From NCBI GenBank assembly GCA_035712345.1, contig DASTAY010000038.1, positions 1 to 13,686 of the forward strand: a stretch of 13,686 nucleotides of DNA, in the 5' to 3' direction. The first letter of the stretch is position 1. Every line of letters begins with the position of its first letter. Made by a program: the position numbers and the translations under genes. Below are positions 12,818-13,686 of this stretch, in pieces. A model generated the notes under the pieces. It was not told where the DNA came from. It was given only the letters and a program-made list of their open reading frames with translations, and searched no databases. The stretch is from VRUE01 sp035712345 (GTDB lineage: Bacteria; Actinomycetota; Thermoleophilia; Solirubrobacterales; 70-9).

Positions 12818-13686
12818 CAGACGTGCTCGAAGGCGCCGAGCTTTCGCGCGACGGCCAGGTAGGCGACCATGACGACGATCGGGACCAGCGCCAGCGTTGC
12901 CGCAAAGGGCTGGTCGACGGTGATTTCGGAGAAGATCGTGTTGCCGATCAGCTGGCTGTTCGAGACCAGTTTCGGCGTGATGAAGTCGCCCAGCGAGAGC
13001 GAGAAGGTGAAGATCGAGCCGGCCACGACCGCCGGGAAGGCGAGCGGCAGGATCACCCGCCTGAAGGTCGTGAAGGGCGCGGCGCCGAGGTCCTCCGAGG
13101 CGCTGATCAGCGAGTCCGGAATCCGCTCCAGCCCGGCGTAGATCGGCAGGATCATGTACGGCAGCCAGAGGTAGGCGAACACGAGGACCATCGAAGTCTC
13201 CGTGAAGCCCGGGCTGAGGCCGGGCAATCCCACCGCGCTCGCCGCCCAGTCCAGGACGCCGCCGGGCGACAGGATGACCCGCCAGGCATAAACGCGGACG
13301 AGGTAGCTCGACCACAGCGGCAGCAGCACGAGCATGAACAGGATCGAGCGCTTGCGCGGCCCGGCGACCCGGGCCATATAAAAGGCGATCGGGAAGGCGA
13401 TCGCTGCGTCCAGGATCGTCACGGCGGCTGCGATCCCGACGGTCCGGAGGGCGATCGTCCGGTAGATCTCCTGGGTCAGCAGGGTCTCGAAGTTCCGGAG
13501 GGTGAATGACCGCACGACCGCCGAGGTCGTCGGGTCGAGGTACCAGAAGGCGGCCACCAGCAGGATGGCCAGCGACCCGAGGTAGACGAGCGCGAACCAG
13601 CCCGTGGGGGCGGCCAGCAGCAGCGCCAGCTGCGTTCGCGGCCGGACATACAACGCCGTGGCCAGTCGCCGGAACGGCGACGGCTG
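12817..13686 (-). CDS. ABC transporter permease, PotB-like, 5' end beyond window
   Basis: This is the second permease of the same importer. Membrane segments include ALLLAAPTGWFALVYLGSL near the start, then segments around residues 71-94, 103-120, 154-172, 207-226 and 253-270 (numbered from TTG 13653). The EAA loop reads ASEDLGAAPFTTFRRVILPL (185-204). The frame stays open from TTG 13653 to the window edge (encoding QPSPFRRLATA), and PotB-type proteins usually have such a short basic leader before the first segment, so the true start probably lies outside. It overlaps the downstream PotC-like gene by one base. Upstream on this strand an ATPase and solute-binding protein are expected but not visible. 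Confidence 0.87.
   Translation of the reverse strand, partial: QPSPFRRLATALYVRPRTQLALLLAAPTGWFALVYLGSLAILLVAAFWYLDPTTSAVVRSFTLRNFETLLTQEIYRTIALRTVGIAAAVTILDAAIAFPIAFYMARVAGPRKRSILFMLVLLPLWSSYLVRVYAWRVILSPGGVLDWAASAVGLPGLSPGFTETSMVLVFAYLWLPYMILPIYAGLERIPDSLISASEDLGAAPFTTFRRVILPLAFPAVVAGSIFTFSLSLGDFITPKLVSNSQLIGNTIFSEITVDQPFAATLALVPIVVMVAYLAVARKLGAFEHV

Noticed and set aside
12818..13315. Upstream extension of the PotC-like frame to 447 residues
   Set aside because: The added part overlaps the PotB-like gene out of frame and has no membrane segments; ATG 12817 with TGATG coupling is a normal start.
1..13686. CRISPR array, tRNA, rRNA or phage-defence system
   Set aside because: No spaced direct-repeat array, no tRNA-like cloverleaf or rRNA sequence, and no nuclease/helicase defence genes were recognised apart from the VapBC-type pair.

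Overview
The window is very GC-rich and looks like Actinomycetota, most likely class Thermoleophilia (Solirubrobacterales or relatives). Three things point there: the pairing of large secreted proteins carrying the motif LPDCRAYELVSP with a second large Cys-patterned secreted protein, Lys/Arg/His-rich C-terminal tails on secreted proteins, and several TetR regulators that share an N-terminal LPxGRHxxPR arm. This is inference from family knowledge; no rRNA or marker gene is present.

Layout. (1) 1-899: a complete or nearly complete IS5-family (IS427-like) insertion sequence with 19-bp imperfect terminal inverted repeats. Its transposase is split over two frames joined by a probable -1 frameshift at TTTGGGG. 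(2) 900-1115: the decapitated 3' end of a gene for a protein with a His/Lys/Arg-rich tail, apparently truncated by the insertion. (3) 1145-7077: two long, tightly coupled genes for secreted proteins. One is a PD40/TolB-like beta-propeller protein with an extra repeat-type domain inserted in a blade. The other is an 1130-residue protein with a DUF11-like N-terminal domain and four diverged copies of a Cys-containing module. (4) 7082-8022: a small GST-N/thioredoxin-fold protein, then a TetR regulator, both closely spaced behind the large genes. (5) 7967-10813: four more TetR-family regulators, one on the minus strand, making five in 3.4 kb with no recognisable target gene between them. (6) 10845-11484: a ribbon-helix-helix antitoxin and PIN-domain toxin pair (VapBC type), preceded by three ACTGTG repeats at 8-bp spacing. 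(7) 11503-13686, minus strand: a GNAT acetyltransferase and two ABC transporter permeases of the polyamine/POPT type (PotC-like, then PotB-like running off the right edge).

How they fit together. The genes from the truncated remnant to the first TetR are co-directional, with gaps or overlaps of 4 to about 30 bases, so they may form one transcription unit for envelope or extracellular proteins with a redox-like protein and a regulator at the end. The TetR run reads as a paralogous regulator island around one AT-rich divergent intergenic region (8672-8782) rich in short inverted and repeated motifs. The transporter operon is probably unrelated and continues beyond the window. No CRISPR array, tRNA, rRNA or clear intrinsic terminator was seen. 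The most unusual parts are the secreted-protein operon and the five-regulator cluster.
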